DNA of 47,530 nucleotides from an uncultured Collinsella sp. (GTDB taxonomy: Bacteria > Actinomycetota > Coriobacteriia > Coriobacteriales > Coriobacteriaceae), in contig CAKUFW010000008.1 of NCBI GenBank assembly GCA_934650975.1, positions 1-47,530 on the forward strand, in the 5' to 3' direction. The notes beneath the pieces were generated by a model. The model did not search any database. It was not told the DNA's origin and saw only the letters and a list, made by a program, of their open reading frames with translations. The position numbers and the translations under genes are program-made. This document shows, in pieces, positions 32,875 to 41,278 of the stretch. Every line of letters starts with the position of its first letter. The first letter of the stretch is position 1.

Positions 32875-34950
32875 CTACTTAGCGCGGCCCTCCTCATAGC
32901 GCTCGACCAGCTTGGCCTGTACGTCATAGGGCACCTGCTCGTAGCCGGCGGGCTTCATGGTAAAGTCGCCCGTGCCGCGCGTGATAGAGCGCAGACGCGT
33001 CGAGTAATCCGTCAGCTCGGCAAGCGGAGCCTGGGCGATGACCACGGTATCGCCGCGCTCATCGGTCTCCATGCCCGTCACGCGACCGCGCGAAGCCGAG
33101 ATGTCGCCCATCACGGCGCCGGCGTAGCTCTCGGGAATGGTTACGGTGATCTCTTCGATGGGCTCCAGCACCACCGGGTCGGCATCGGCGCACGCTTTGC
33201 GCAGGCCAATGCGAGCCGCCGCGCGGAACGCCATCTCGTTGGAGTCGACGCTGTGATACGAACCGTCGTACACCGCGACACGAATGCCCGTGAGCGGATA
33301 GCCGGCGATAATGCCGTCCTTCATGGTCTCCTGGACGCCCTTGTCCACAGCGGGGATCAGCGAGCGCGGAATGCGGCCGCCCACGACCTCGTCCACAAAC
33401 TCATAGCCGTCGCTCGTGCCGTCGGGCCCAATGAGCGGCTCCACGCGCAGCCAGCAGTCGCCGTACTGGCCGGCGCCACCGGTCTGTTTCTTGTGACGGC
33501 CCTGGGCGCTCGCCGTGCGGCGAATGGTCTCGCGATACGGAATGCGAATCGGCACGCTCTTGGCCGCAACCTTGGTGCGGTCCTCCAGGCGGTTGAGCAG
33601 CACCGAAACCTGCGCCTCGCCCACCGCCGAGATGATGGTCTGCCCGGTCTCCTCGTCGCGGTCGATGCTCATGGTCGGGTCGGCCTTGCATGCCTTTTCG
33701 ATAAACGTATAGAGCTTTTCCTCGTCGCCGCGGTTCTCGGCCTCGATGGCGATGCGGTACTGCGAGTTGGGGAACTTGAACGCCGCTGCCTCGACCTTAC
33801 CGGTAATGGAGAGCGTATCGCCCGTCTCGGCCGCCAGTTTGGGCGCCACGATAATGTCGCCGGCGTAGGCGTGACCGACCTCGGTCATGTCGCGGCCGCA
33901 CATCACATACAGGTGAGCCAGACGGTCGCTCTTGCGCGTGCGGGCGTTGATCAGCTCTAGGCCCGGCTCAAGCGTGCCCGTCAGCACCTTGATAAAGCTA
34001 ATACGACCCTGTTGCGGATCGGCCAGCGTCTTAAACACAAACGCCACCGGGCGGTCGTCATCGCTCGAGATCTTGAGCGAATCGCCATCGATGAGCGGCA
34101 TCTCGCCGTAGTCCGTCGGCGCCGGGAAGTACGTGGCGATGTCGTCCATCAGCGAGTTGACGCCCTGCTCCTTAATGCAATCGCCCGCAAAGACCGGCAC
34201 AAAGATGCGCTCGGCGATCGCCTTGGACAACAAGCCCTCAAGCTCCTCCTGCGTCAGCGTCTCCTCGCCTTCCAGGTACTTCATCATCAGCTCGTCGTCG
34301 GCCTCGGCCACCAGCTCGCACAGATGGTCGTGAGCCTCCTCGGCCTGGGCACGATACTCCTCGGGAATCTCCGACTCAACGGCCTCGGCGCCGTTGCAGT
34401 GGCGCGCCCTCATGCGCACCAGGTCGATGATGCCGTCAAAGTCCTCGCCCTCGCCCCAGGGAAGGGTTACGGCGCCCAAACGCGTGCCGAAGCGCTCCTG
34501 CAGCAGCTCCATGGTGGTCGCAAAACTGGCCTCGGGACGCGACAGGCGGTTCACGAACACCGCGCGTGCCAGACGCAGGTCCTCGGCCGCATACCAAAGC
34601 TTGACGGTCGTCGGTTGCGGGCCAGCCTCGGCGTCGACCACAAACAGAGCCGTCTCGCAGACGCTCATCGCCGCGAAGGCGTCGCCGATAAAATCGGGAT
34701 AGCACGGGGCATCGAGCACGTTGATGCGGGCGCCCTTCCAGTCAATCGGCGCAATGGTCGTCGAGATGGAGAACGAGCGCTTGACCTCTTCGGGGTCATA
34801 GTCGAGCGTGGGCTTGGTGCCGTCGTGGCCGCCCAGGCGGGCGGTCTTGCCGGAAAGGTGGAGCATGGCTTCGGCGAGTGAAGTCTTGCCCACCCCGCCT
34901 TGGCCTACGAGCACCACGTTCCTTACGTTGCCGGTCTTGGGAGCACCCAT
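32875..34950 (-). CDS. Elongation factor G-like paralogue (divergent G-domain)
   Basis: 691 residues with the five-domain EF-G layout. The G-domain is unlike true EF-G: G1 is GQGGVGKTS, not the classic GHIDAGKTT; G3 reads LDAPCYPDF; and G4 is VNRLSRP instead of NKxD. The following part has RGTGDFTMKPAGY near the end and GRGVVTGME-like switch text (SRGRVTGMETDE). These traits fit the EF-G-like FusA2 family common in Actinobacteria and Firmicutes, whose job is unclear. The ATG at 34950 has AAGGAGG 7 bases before it; longer starts run through sequence without a ribosome site. Single gene, with a terminator shared with the nuclease. Confidence 0.88.
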   Translation of the reverse strand: MGAPKTGNVRNVVLVGQGGVGKTSLAEAMLHLSGKTARLGGHDGTKPTLDYDPEEVKRSFSISTTIAPIDWKGARINVLDAPCYPDFIGDAFAAMSVCETALFVVDAEAGPQPTTVKLWYAAEDLRLARAVFVNRLSRPEASFATTMELLQERFGTRLGAVTLPWGEGEDFDGIIDLVRMRARHCNGAEAVESEIPEEYRAQAEEAHDHLCELVAEADDELMMKYLEGEETLTQEELEGLLSKAIAERIFVPVFAGDCIKEQGVNSLMDDIATYFPAPTDYGEMPLIDGDSLKISSDDDRPVAFVFKTLADPQQGRISFIKVLTGTLEPGLELINARTRKSDRLAHLYVMCGRDMTEVGHAYAGDIIVAPKLAAETGDTLSITGKVEAAAFKFPNSQYRIAIEAENRGDEEKLYTFIEKACKADPTMSIDRDEETGQTIISAVGEAQVSVLLNRLEDRTKVAAKSVPIRIPYRETIRRTASAQGRHKKQTGGAGQYGDCWLRVEPLIGPDGTSDGYEFVDEVVGGRIPRSLIPAVDKGVQETMKDGIIAGYPLTGIRVAVYDGSYHSVDSNEMAFRAAARIGLRKACADADPVVLEPIEEITVTIPESYAGAVMGDISASRGRVTGMETDERGDTVVIAQAPLAELTDYSTRLRSITRGTGDFTMKPAGYEQVPYDVQAKLVERYEEGRAK

Positions 34951-35188
34951 GATGACCTCCTTGCAGGGTCGCGCGCAATGCGCGACGCCAACGGGGAGAG
35001 TTCGCGGTCGGTGCCGTCCCGGGAGCAGCACGGTCGGCAACCGAGCCGACTCACCCTCCAAATGTCCTATGCCACAACCCTACCCTTGCAGCCGCCTGTC
35101 CATGCATACCTTTCGGCACGCGTATGGATACGGGCGGCGAGAGGAGAAAGCGGGCATGGAAGGCGATTGTTGGGCCCCACCGATGCGA

Positions 35189-35226
35189 ATAAAAACCGCC
35201 GCGGACCATAAGACCTGCGGCGGTTT
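35189..35226 (-). terminator. Terminator of the amino-acid importer operon
   Basis: AAACCGCCGC / GCGGCGGTTT with a 14-nt loop is followed by TTTATT on the minus strand, 22 bases after the ATPase stop. Apart from this, 34951-35247 holds nothing that I can support. Confidence 0.85.
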
Positions 35227-35247
35227 CATCTCAATTAACACCTGAGC

Positions 35248-36012
35248 CTATCCCTCGATACGGCTCAAGAACTCGCGCGTACGCTGCTCGCGTGGATGGT
35301 CGATGACCTGCTCGGCAGGACCTTCTTCGACAATGCGGCCGCCATCCATAAAGACCACGCGGTCGGCAACATCACGCGCAAACTGCATCGCGTGCGTCAC
35401 GATTACCATCGTCATGTTCTGCGCCGCGAGGTCCTTAATGACACGCAGCACCTCGACCGTCAGCTCGGGATCGAGCGCCGAGGTTGGCTCGTCAAAGAAC
35501 AAGATTTCCGGATCGAGCGCCAGGGCGCGGGCGATACTCACGCGCTGCTGCTGACCGCCCGAAAGCTCGCAGGGCACTTTGTTCTCATTGCCCGTAAGCC
35601 CCATCTGCGCAATCAGCTCGTGTGCACGGGCCTCCGCTTGCTCGCGCGGGCGCTTGAGCACGCGGATCGGTGCGTCGGTGATGTTTTTCATCACCGTATA
35701 GTGCGGGAACAGATTGTAGTTCTGGAACACCAGGCCAAACCGCGAGCGCGCCTGCTTGGGAACATCGCCCTTCGCATATACCGCGCCCGACCCCGCGTCC
35801 GTCGCGACCGCCAAGTCGCCAAACGAGAGCGAGCCGCCATCGAGCGTCTCGAGCAGCGTGGCACAGCGCAGCAGCGTAGACTTGCCGCCGCCCGAAGGAC
35901 CGATGATCGCCACGACCTCGCCACGCTTCACCTCGAGCGAGATATCCTTGAGCACCTCATTGCCGCCAAACGCTTTACGCGCGTTCGTTATATTCATAAC
36001 CGTTCCGGACAC
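35248..36012 (-). CDS. Amino-acid ABC importer, ATP-binding subunit
   Basis: 254 residues of the polar amino-acid (GlnQ/HisP) type. Walker A GPSGGGKST, Q-loop VFQNYNLFPHYTV, signature ELSGGQQQRVSIARAL and Walker B ILFFDEPTSALDPE are all canonical, and the H-loop is VTHAMQ. I chose GTG at 36012 because GGAGG stands 5 bases before it; ATG codons at 36024 and 35997 are the alternatives. It is the last gene of a three-gene operon with permease and binding protein, and the order (binding protein, permease, ATPase) is the usual one. Confidence 0.93.
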   Translation of the reverse strand: MSGTVMNITNARKAFGGNEVLKDISLEVKRGEVVAIIGPSGGGKSTLLRCATLLETLDGGSLSFGDLAVATDAGSGAVYAKGDVPKQARSRFGLVFQNYNLFPHYTVMKNITDAPIRVLKRPREQAEARAHELIAQMGLTGNENKVPCELSGGQQQRVSIARALALDPEILFFDEPTSALDPELTVEVLRVIKDLAAQNMTMVIVTHAMQFARDVADRVVFMDGGRIVEEGPAEQVIDHPREQRTREFLSRIEG

Positions 36013-36050
36013 AGGAACCTCCATGTGTTTGAAAAGCACAACGGGATAGG

Positions 36051-36704
36051 CTAGTCGTGGTAATAGTCGAGTCGTTTCTCGGCAGCGCCCAGCAGCATCT
36101 CGACCACGAAGTTAAAGACCCAGTAGATCAGCGCCGCAATCGCAAACGGCACCATGCTCACCTGCGAGGCGACCAGCGCCTTGGCTGTCGAGAACATCTC
36201 GCCCACGCCGATGGCAAACGCCAGCGACGTATCCTTGACCAGCGTGATGATCTCGTTGCCCATCGCCGGCAAAATGCGCTTGGCGACCTGCGGCATCACG
36301 ATGTACAGAAACGTCTGCATGCGCGAGTAGCCCAGCACCTCGGCTGCCTCATATTGGCCGCGCGGAATAGACTGCAGGCCCGAGCGATAGATCTCGGCAA
36401 AATAACCGGCATAGTTGATGATGAACGCCACGACGCACGCCGTCCACTTGGAATCGGGCGTGAGTGAAATGCCAAACACGTAGTACGGGGCAAAGTAGAT
36501 GGCGAACATCTGCAGCATCAGCGGCGTGCCGCGCATAACTGAGATGTAGATGCGCGCAATCCAGCGAAGCGGCGCAATTTTGCTCATGCGCATAAACGCC
36601 ACGGGAATTCCCAGCGGAATCGACCCCAGCAGTGTCAGCACAAATAGCTGCAGGCTGACCAGGAAACCCTGGCCAAGCATCTGCATCATGACCTGAATAG
36701 ACAA
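36051..36704 (-). CDS. Amino-acid ABC importer, permease subunit
   Basis: 217 residues with about five membrane segments. The family boxes are visible: PLMLQMFAIYF, AGYFAEIYRSGLQSIPRGQYEAAEVLGYSRMQTF (key parts YFAEIYRSGL, GQYEAAEVLG) with the EAA loop, and IVMPQVAKRILPAMGN. These mark a polar amino-acid (HisM/GlnP) permease that acts as a homodimer. The start is not certain: I used a TTG at 36704, but ATG at 36689 is also possible. A long hairpin lies between it and the binding-protein gene upstream. Confidence 0.88.
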   Translation of the reverse strand: MSIQVMMQMLGQGFLVSLQLFVLTLLGSIPLGIPVAFMRMSKIAPLRWIARIYISVMRGTPLMLQMFAIYFAPYYVFGISLTPDSKWTACVVAFIINYAGYFAEIYRSGLQSIPRGQYEAAEVLGYSRMQTFLYIVMPQVAKRILPAMGNEIITLVKDTSLAFAIGVGEMFSTAKALVASQVSMVPFAIAALIYWVFNFVVEMLLGAAEKRLDYYHD

Positions 36705-36750
36705 CCTATGCTCTCTTTCGCGACAACAGAACAGCGAACCCAATGCTAAA

Positions 36751-36855
36751 GCGGGTTTTCCAGGTGCCCGAGTTTGCCGTGAAAGAGGAGCGCCGCGTAC
36801 TAAATGTACGCAAGCGACGGTTTGAACGGCAAAATCGGGTGCTTGGGAAAGCCGC
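36751..36855 (-). other. Long imperfect hairpin between binding protein and permease
   Basis: GCGGGTTTTCCAGGTGCCCG (36751 onward) and the complement ending GGGAAAGCCGC (36855) form an about 45-bp imperfect stem capped by GCGTAC-TAAAT-GTACGC. It begins at the binding-protein stop. Hairpins in this spot commonly protect the upstream message and lower permease output. Confidence 0.7.
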
Positions 36856-37715
36856 TATTTCAAAACCCAGTTGTCGAAGGAAAGACCATAGCTCTCATAT
36901 TTGTCGCAGAGGTCCTTGACCGTGCCGTCCTCGTAGAGCGCCTTGAGCGACTCGGTCACGGCGTCGGCAGACTTGGTGTCACCCTTCTTAAAGCCAACGG
37001 CATAGTGCTCGCTGGACAGCGGCTCATCAAGCTGCGTATAGGCATCGGGCTTGGCGGCAAGCTGATACTGAGCGATCGAGAGGTCGCAGGCAACGGCATC
37101 GACCGCGCCGCTCTCGAGCTGCATAAACGCCGTGTTGTACTCACCGATGGTATCGAGCGTGGCAAACGTCGCGGCCAGATCCTTCTGGTCGCCCTCGAGC
37201 ACGTCCTGCGCGGCAGAATCGGTCTGTGTGATCACGGTCTTGCCGGCAAGGTCATCCCAGCTCTTGATGCCCGCGTCCTTCTTGACCACCAGCACCTGCT
37301 CGTTGAGCATGTACGGATCGGAGAACGTGTAGTCGTCCTCGCGGCCCTCCATGGTAAAGCCGTTCCAGATGCAGTTGATGGCACCCGAGTTGAGCAGCGT
37401 GTCCTTGGCATCCCAGTCGATGGCCTCGTACTCGACGTCCCAGCCCTGCTTGTCGGCAACGGCCTTGGCAAGGTCAAGGTCAAAGCCGGTGTACTCGCCA
37501 TCGTCGCCCACAAAACCGTACGGAGGATAGGACTTGTCAAAGCCCACGACGAGCTTCTTGGACTCCGCAGCGCCCTTCACGTCCTTGGCTGCGGCAGAAC
37601 CGGCAGCGGAGCCCTTACCGGCACCACCACCGCAGCCGACCAGGCCAAGGCCGAGCACCGTGGCAAGCGAGCCGGCTAGACCAACAAACTGACGACGAGA
37701 CATATCGGTATTCAT
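36855..37715 (-). CDS. Amino-acid ABC importer, substrate-binding lipoprotein
   Basis: 286 residues. The N-terminus has a twin-Arg signal (SRRQFVGLAG) merging with a lipobox, LGLVGC (Cys about residue 28), so it is a lipoprotein, possibly Tat-exported. The mature part has the class-3 solute-binding core: VGFDKSYPPYGFVGDDGEYTG (key parts VGFDKSYPPYGF), GFDLDLAKAVADKQG and INCIWNGFTMEGRED. Ligand could be a polar amino acid or cystine; the sequence does not say which. It is the first gene of the operon and is followed by a strong intergenic hairpin. Confidence 0.93.
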   Translation of the reverse strand: MNTDMSRRQFVGLAGSLATVLGLGLVGCGGGAGKGSAAGSAAAKDVKGAAESKKLVVGFDKSYPPYGFVGDDGEYTGFDLDLAKAVADKQGWDVEYEAIDWDAKDTLLNSGAINCIWNGFTMEGREDDYTFSDPYMLNEQVLVVKKDAGIKSWDDLAGKTVITQTDSAAQDVLEGDQKDLAATFATLDTIGEYNTAFMQLESGAVDAVACDLSIAQYQLAAKPDAYTQLDEPLSSEHYAVGFKKGDTKSADAVTESLKALYEDGTVKDLCDKYESYGLSFDNWVLK

Positions 37716-37842
37716 GGTATCCCCCTTGATAGCACTTTAGTTAAGTAAAGTGAGTCATGTAACGTTCAGAATCATACACTTTAGCGTGATGGAGCACAAG
37801 GGAGGGGTTGCCCGCTGGGCTCCGGGGCGGGGGTTAAGTTTC

Positions 37843-37962
37843 CTGCTCTACAGTCCTGCTCACGACGGAGAGCACGCGTGGAGCACAAGGTTGGAGCACC
37901 CGGCTGGGCGGCACCCGGCGCGGAGTTTAATTTGCTGCTCTACAGTCCTGCTCACGACGGAG
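37843..37962. repeat. 28-bp direct repeat, two copies 92 bp apart
   Basis: CTGCTCTACAGTCCTGCTCA..GGAG occurs at 37843-37870 and 37935-37962 without a mismatch, in the gap between the binding-protein and rlmD genes. The sequence in front of each copy is also similar, so the whole unit seems duplicated. Confidence 0.8.
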
Positions 37963-38036
37963 GCCACATTAAGTGGCCTCCTGTTCGTGCGGAACTCGCG
38001 ACAAATTAAACTCCGCGCCGGGTGCCGCCCAGCCGG
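37900..38036. repeat. Perfect 35-bp inverted repeat
   Basis: Arms 37900-37934 and 38002-38036 match exactly over all 35 bases (core GGCGGCACCCGGCGCGGAGT), with a 67-base interior that itself holds a hairpin (GGAGGCCAC / GTGGCCTCC). No transposase frame is inside. Gap 37716-38143 holds this, the direct repeat and the promoters of both flanking genes. Confidence 0.85.
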
Positions 38037-38143
38037 GAGACAACGTGCTCGGAGCCTTAAATAGCCTCCTCTCCAAACGGGCACGTTGAATGCACGGTAC
38101 AATTGCTTCGGACTTTTCTTTTATTTAATAGTGGGGTTAATTC

Positions 38144-39877
38144 ATGGCAGAATCTCGTGCTGAGCGTAAGGCTCGGCGTGCTTTGATCCAGGCGGCTGAG
38201 GGGTCGGAGGAGACGAAATCTTCTAAGAAATCTAAGTCGACTAAGGATGCGGAGGGTAAATCCAACAAGCGCAAGGCAAAGGGTAAGCATTCTGGTGCTC
38301 GTCAGGGTGGAGGCAAGAAACCTGCGGCTCGCACTGAGCGCTCGCATAAGGATTCGACTCAGCCGGCTCATAAAACTGTGGATCCCAAGTCTCCTTGTTC
38401 CATCATGAAGGCTTGTGGTGGGTGTACGGCGCTTAATCGTCCGTATAAAAAGCAGCTGGCTGCTAAGCAGGCTGCCATGGAAGAGCTTTTTGCCGAACTT
38501 TGTGAGCGCGAGGGCATCGTCGTTGATCCCATTTGCGGCATGGGTGTCACCTTGGGCGACCCCGGTAAGTATCCCGCGCCGCGCGGGTTTCGTCATAAGG
38601 CTGCGACCCCCTTTGCTCCTGGTAAGGAGGGTGCTGTCCGTTGCGGTTTCTTTGAGCGCGGCACGCACAAGATCGTTGCCGTGCCCGAGTGTCCTGTCGA
38701 GGCGCCGGGTGCTCGTCAGATTCTCAACGGTATTGCGCGCGAGGCCGAGCGTCTGCACATTCCCGCCTTTAACGAAGACAAGCATCTTGGTCTGCTTCGC
38801 TACGCCGTCGTTCGTTGCGGCTGGCGCACCGACCAGATCATGGTCACCCTCGTGACCGCTCAGCGCGATCTGCCGCACGCGCAGGAGTTCTTTGAGGCCG
38901 TCGCTGCACTCGATCCGCATATCGTCACCGTTGCCCAAAATATCAACGGCCGTCCCGGTAACGCCATTCTGGGCGAGGAGACCCGCATCGTCCATGGCGC
39001 TGAATGCATGCGCGATCAGCTGCTCGGCTGCGAGTTCGACATCTCCCCTACTGCGTTTTACCAGACCAACCCGCAGCAGACCGAGCTGCTCTACCAGCTT
39101 GCCATCGATGGTATGGACCTGCGCCAGGGCGACGTGCTTATGGACGCTTACTGCGGCAGCGGCACGATCGGCCTGTGCGCTGCGAAGGATGCCCAGGACA
39201 AGGGCGCCGGCATTATGCTGCTCGGCGTTGAGCGCAATCCCGCCGGCGTCGCCGATGCACGTCGCAATGCCGAGCTCAACGGCCTTACCCGCAACGCGTG
39301 GTTTATGGCCGACGACGCGACCGACTATATCCTCGATGCCGCCGACAACAACGAGCGCGTTGACGTTCTCTCCATCGATCCGCCGCGCGCCGGCTCCACA
39401 CCCGAGTTCCTTGAGGCAGCCTGCGCGCTTAAGCCGCGCCGCATCACCTATATCAGTTGCAACCCCGTCACCCAAGAGCGTGACTTACACCAGCTCCTCG
39501 ACGGCGGCTACCGGCTGCTCAAGATCACGCCGGTCGACATGTTCCCCCATACCGACCACACCGAAACGGTTGCCGTTCTATCTCGGAAATCTGCGTCGAA
39601 GTCTTTCATACCGGTTTCCATCAGTCCGAAGGACATGGGGCTGTCCGAGGAGAAGGACCAGCCGACGTACGCGAATATCCGCGATTACGTCCAGAAAACG
39701 CACGGCATGAAGGTCAGCACCCTGTACGTCGCGCAGATGAAGGCCGAGTGCGGACTGGAAACGCAGGCCAACAGGTCAGGCGACAAGAAGCAACCGAAGT
39801 GCCCGCCTGAAAAGCGCGAGGCGATTCTGGATGCGTTCCGTCACTTCGGACTCATGGGAGACGAGACGGAGAAATAG
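38144..39877 (+). CDS. rlmD: 23S rRNA (uracil-C5)-methyltransferase, RlmD/RumA family, with element-encoded tail
   Basis: 577 residues. A Lys-rich disordered N-terminus (1-80) is followed by Fe-S cysteines (SPCSIMKACGGC and later PECPVEA), the RNA-binding core and the SAM domain (DAYCGSGTIGLCAA, DPPRAG, the catalytic Cys in YISCNPVTQ). A normal protein ends near FPHTDHTETVAVLSRK. Here another 105 residues follow (PKDMGLSEE..YANIRDYVQKTHGMKVSTLYVAQ..QPKCPPEKREAILDAFRHFG). That tail is a known extension of RlmD genes hit by rumA-integrating elements. Codon use also shifts after the junction. So the gene appears to be the left boundary of the mobile element, still intact and active. Confidence 0.9.
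   Translation: MAESRAERKARRALIQAAEGSEETKSSKKSKSTKDAEGKSNKRKAKGKHSGARQGGGKKPAARTERSHKDSTQPAHKTVDPKSPCSIMKACGGCTALNRPYKKQLAAKQAAMEELFAELCEREGIVVDPICGMGVTLGDPGKYPAPRGFRHKAATPFAPGKEGAVRCGFFERGTHKIVAVPECPVEAPGARQILNGIAREAERLHIPAFNEDKHLGLLRYAVVRCGWRTDQIMVTLVTAQRDLPHAQEFFEAVAALDPHIVTVAQNINGRPGNAILGEETRIVHGAECMRDQLLGCEFDISPTAFYQTNPQQTELLYQLAIDGMDLRQGDVLMDAYCGSGTIGLCAAKDAQDKGAGIMLLGVERNPAGVADARRNAELNGLTRNAWFMADDATDYILDAADNNERVDVLSIDPPRAGSTPEFLEAACALKPRRITYISCNPVTQERDLHQLLDGGYRLLKITPVDMFPHTDHTETVAVLSRKSASKSFIPVSISPKDMGLSEEKDQPTYANIRDYVQKTHGMKVSTLYVAQMKAECGLETQANRSGDKKQPKCPPEKREAILDAFRHFGLMGDETEK
39560..39610 (+). other. Approximate left junction (attL) of the mobile element in rlmD
   Basis: The switch from the conserved HTETVAVLSRK end to the element-type tail happens in this stretch. 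The exact core cannot be set from one sequence because the right junction lies outside the window. Confidence 0.4.
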
Positions 39878-39907
39878 AACGCCGTATTTTGCGCTTTAAG
39901 ACGTTTT

Positions 39908-39946
39908 AAGCCCGTTGAGGTACTCGTGTACCCCTCGGGCTTTTTT
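39908..39946 (+). terminator. rlmD terminator
   Basis: AGCCCGTTGAGGTAC and GTGTACCCCTCGGGCT form an interrupted stem followed by TTTTTT, 31 bases after the rlmD stop. Confidence 0.88.
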
Positions 39947-40369
39947 CGTGCCTTAAAACGCCTCTGAAGCGGTCTGAGGGTATTCGAGCGCCTTTGTGCA
40001 TCTCGCATCCGCTCGATGCAAGGGTGGCCGCCCTGCGGGCGGCGGTCGGATGTGGGTGGACGTACAGAAGGGGTGCGGCATGGGCTTGGCACGCTATGCC
40101 CAGTTGTGCGTTCCGTCGTTCGTGCACCCCCTGTCTGGCCGGCAACTACGGCGCTTCGCGCCTCCGTTGCCTTCGAGAAAGTACGCATGAGGCATGCAAA
40201 ACCGTATCGGATGGTTTTCATGCTCTTCTGCGTACCCAACATGCGATGAGGCAAGCCGAGGGCGCAGCCCGAGGCGTAACTAGCCTGCATTGAGGACGCG
40301 AAGCGTCCGAAATGCGCACCTGCTTAGGACAGAAGAATCCCCCGTTCCCTCGTTTATGAGCGTTTTGCC

Positions 40370-40655
40370 TGACCACATGACCACAAGAAAAAATGATGTG
40401 GTCACCATCTGGTCAGCTAAATCCCTAGGCGCCATCAGGCTTTTTGCAATTCCTGACCAGATGACCACATCATTTAGGACTTATTTATAAAAATTGAAAA
40501 GGGCTATTAAATACGCGTAAAGAAATAAAGTTTGTCGGATTTTATCTGGTCATCTGGTCATGTGGTCAGAACGAAAAAAATCCCTTGATAAAAGAGGGGA
40601 TTTTCATTTCAAGAGCTGACCAGATGCCATTTTGATGTGGTCAGACATGTGGTCA
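40370..40655. other. Iteron array with AT-rich core, probable replication origin of the element
   Basis: Twelve 9-bp copies of TGACCA(C/G)AT or its complement lie here, at 40370, 40379 (one mismatch), 40396, 40407, 40454, 40462, 40544, 40552, 40560, 40617, 40635 and 40647. They surround an AT-rich stretch (40471-40543) and a small terminator-like hairpin (40575-40607). The element's helicase gene follows 600 bases later. The preceding part, 39947-40369, holds short hairpins but no gene that I can support. Confidence 0.75.
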
Positions 40656-40781
40656 GCCCTCACGTGTACCTCTTGTCGCAGTCGCTGCTTTCCGGGTGGT
40701 GCGGCGGGTGCTTTTTTGAGCCTTTTCCATTCGTTTATGAGTGGAAATAGGCTCTGGCCTGCGGCTACGGGAAAATTGATA

Positions 40782-40810
40782 TTGCTTTAATTGTCATAAT
40801 GACGTATAAT
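40782..40810 (+). promoter_or_regulatory. Promoter of the element's replication/mobilisation genes
   Basis: -35 TTGCTT (40782-40787), 17-base spacer, -10 TATAAT (40805-40810), which is the best-looking promoter in the mobile element. Confidence 0.8.
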
Positions 40811-40816
40811 GAAATA

Positions 40817-41006
40817 TATATAGATGAATGGCTCAGCACCCGTCCCGTCCTTGATGCGGGGTTGCTATCGGGAATAGGAGCCGAGCGCTCGGTCGAATAG
40901 GCCGTGCGTCACGGGCGAAACAACGAACACGAAGCTCCCGTGGAAACCGAGATAGACAAGGCTTTGCGCCTCTGTCCTTCTTTGGTTTCCACGGGAGCTT
41001 TTTTTG
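40817..41006 (+). ncRNA. Leader RNA ending in an intrinsic terminator (attenuator candidate)
   Basis: From the TATAAT promoter an about 190-nt RNA would be made that folds several stems and ends in a strong terminator: AGCTCCCGTGGAAACC and GGTTTCCACGGGAGCT (40933-40948 / 40984-40999), then TTTTTT. No convincing open frame lies in it. The helicase operon starts 38 bases later, so termination here must be passed or controlled for it to be expressed, or the RNA acts by itself. Confidence 0.65.
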
Positions 41007-41044
41007 TTTCGCGAAAAGGACTTTGAACATGGAGGTGGCTGGTT

Positions 41045-41266
41045 ATGGCTAAAGGAAAGAAGCAGGTAAAAGAGGTAAACCCCTCTTACATGACGACGCG
41101 CGAGCTGGCGGCGTTCCTCGGTTTGAGCGCGGGGACGCTCTGCGTCTGGCGCAATCAGGGCAAGGGTCCGAGTTACTACAAGGTCGGAAACGCGGTTCGC
41201 TACAAGATTGACGACGTCGAGGCGTGGAAGAACGAGAACGTGAAGCGCGTCGAGCTGACGAATTAA
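41045..41266 (+). CDS. Small HTH protein (excisionase/AlpA-like)
   Basis: 73 residues. YMTTRELAAFLGLSAGTLCVWRNQGKGPSYYKVGNAVRY is a MerR-type HTH_17 fold (key parts TTRELAAFLGLS, WRNQGKGP, VRY), the kind used by excisionases and AlpA regulators of mobile elements. GGAGGT stands 7 bases before the ATG. It starts 38 bases after the leader terminator and is followed by the helicase gene at 12 bases with its own GGAGG. It may control the operon or aid excision. Confidence 0.85.
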   Translation: MAKGKKQVKEVNPSYMTTRELAAFLGLSAGTLCVWRNQGKGPSYYKVGNAVRYKIDDVEAWKNENVKRVELTN

Positions 41267-41278
41267 GGAGGTGAGTTT

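Noticed and set aside
36804..37679. 291-residue plus-strand frame
   Set aside because: It mirrors the substrate-binding protein gene and starts in the intergenic hairpin.
37900..38036. Insertion sequence
   Set aside because: The inverted arms are perfect, but the 67-base interior cannot code for a transposase, so it is listed only as a repeat.
38057..39475. 472-residue minus-strand frame
   Set aside because: It is antisense to rlmD, without a start signal or domain.
39994..40293. 99-residue and shorter frames between rlmD and the iterons
   Set aside because: Several overlapping frames of equal length, none with a ribosome site or protein-like pattern.
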